A stretch of DNA of 64,000 nucleotides. Source: Flavihumibacter stibioxidans. GTDB taxonomy: Bacteria > Bacteroidota > Bacteroidia > Chitinophagales > Chitinophagaceae. This document shows positions 63,358 to 64,000 of this stretch, piece after piece (the stretch's first letter is position 1; each line of letters opens with the position of its first letter). The stretch covers positions 248,001-312,000 of the forward strand of contig NZ_MBUA01000023.1 in the NCBI RefSeq assembly GCF_014332695.1, written 5' to 3'. Made by a program: the position numbers and the translations under genes. Under the pieces are notes generated by a model. It searched no databases. It was not told the origin of the DNA and saw nothing but the letters and a program-made list of their open reading frames with translations.

Positions 63358-64000
63358 TTACAATCCGGTGGCGATCGCTTTTTCTCCCCTGGCCTTAATC
63401 AATTGCTGGCGCAATTCCTGTTCGCGAAACAATTGCAGGGGCTGTAAGGCTCCACCAGCGCGCATCCTGGCTTCTGCCACAAGTGGGCGAAGGTCTGTGC
63501 GGTAGGCAGCCTGCAGAATTTCCTGGCAGCGCACCACATCATTGTTTTCCTGTGCTTTTTGCAATGCCGGTGTATCCACGATCAGCGCCTGCGCATAGGC
63601 AAGCTGGATAGCTTCCACCGATTGCAGCAGGTCTTCCAGCGGATCTTTGACGTTGTGCGAAGCATCGATCATCCAACCCAGGTCTTTGGCGTGGTTCATG
63701 CCGCGTGCATTCATCCCTTCCACCAGTTCATTGAAGATTAGAAAAAGCTGGTAGGGATTGATACTTCCAACAGTTAAATCATCATCACCGTATTTGGAAT
63801 CGTTGAAATGGAAGCCCGCCAATTTACCTTCCATCAGCAGTAGTGATACAATCTGTTCTATATTGGCATTGGGCAGGTGATGTCCGAGATCCACCAGGGT
63901 AAATGCCTTGGGACCGAGTTTATTGGCGAAGAGCAGCGACTGTCCCCAGTCGCCCACCGTCATGCTGTAAAAATTTGGTTCAAAGGCCTTGTACTCCACA
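63358..64000 (-). CDS. rhaI: L-rhamnose isomerase, RhaI type (5' end beyond window)
   Basis: 214 residues visible. TIM-barrel segments FTLVDLGHHLPNANIEQIVSLLLMEGKLAGFHFNDSKYGDDDLTVGS (metal and substrate ligands) identify the family found in L-rhamnose catabolism outside enterics. The reading frame continues past the window edge. First visible gene of a sugar-use operon with the kinase. Confidence 0.85.
   Translation of the reverse strand, partial: VEYKAFEPNFYSMTVGDWGQSLLFANKLGPKAFTLVDLGHHLPNANIEQIVSLLLMEGKLAGFHFNDSKYGDDDLTVGSINPYQLFLIFNELVEGMNARGMNHAKDLGWMIDASHNVKDPLEDLLQSVEAIQLAYAQALIVDTPALQKAQENNDVVRCQEILQAAYRTDLRPLVAEARMRAGGALQPLQLFREQELRQQLIKARGEKAIATGL

Overview
The window looks like a chromosomal segment of a member of the Bacteroidota, most likely a Chitinophagaceae-type soil or freshwater organism. 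The evidence is the gene families (lamin-tail-domain secreted protein, S46 and S9 exopeptidases, fasciclin lipoprotein, LytTR regulators, DUF2071 and DoxX proteins, PD40 propellers) and promoters of the Bacteroidota type (TTTG, about 20 nt, TAnnTTTG). Several -7 boxes sit only 3-6 nt before a start codon. No rRNA, tRNA or CRISPR array was seen.

Region 1 (1-26.7 kb) is dense housekeeping and catabolic sequence. It opens with asd (partial) on the minus strand, behind what looks like a complete transcription attenuator: promoter, a 20-codon leader peptide rich in Lys/Met/Thr/Ile codons, and an intrinsic terminator. A secreted lamin-tail protein and a PfkB kinase follow. Next is a phenylacetate cluster: a TetR repressor (PaaR-like), paaE, paaABCD, paaG, paaI and paaY, interrupted by a MORN-repeat protein on the other strand and by an unknown membrane protein. 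Matching palindromic operators lie in front of tetR and paaA. Then come obgE, a patatin-like membrane protein, a YbjQ protein, an S46 dipeptidyl peptidase, a DNA glycosylase, mnmD, a stand-alone LytTR protein, a fasciclin lipoprotein, an MtfA-like peptidase and the lutABC lactate operon. Three about 121-bp palindromic repeats built from GTGTCTGACAT units sit directly at gene ends.

Region 2 (26.7-35.8 kb) is accessory. It holds an integron-like gene-cassette array without an integrase in view. There are three attC-like sites of about 200 bp, one compact site and one truncated site. The first 9-10 bases of three successive cassettes are complementary to the R'' box of each cassette's own attC. 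Products are an unknown membrane protein, an unknown helical protein and a DUF2059 protein. An A+T-rich four-gene operon (DoxX-like, DUF2071, methyltransferase, membrane protein) and a decayed IS21-type element (istA and istB both frameshifted) follow.

Region 3 (35.8-53 kb) holds short, mostly single-gene units: LamG lipoprotein, three VOC/antiporter/deacetylase-type units, an exported RidA protein coupled to a PD40 protein, a beta-lactamase-family serine hydrolase, a flavodoxin, duplicated NTF2-like proteins and a Crp regulator with an NADP-binding oxidoreductase. Several genes are broken (GrpB, DinB, an NADase-translocation-like gene, a DUF5060 fragment), which suggests active decay.

Region 4 (53-64 kb) holds an alkaline-phosphatase-superfamily enzyme, an S9 peptidase, two tandem pirins, a minus-strand chain of histidine kinase, LytTR response regulator and Crp-like regulator, a PepSY-type membrane protein with a TonB-receptor remnant, and the start of an L-rhamnose catabolic cluster (kinase and isomerase).
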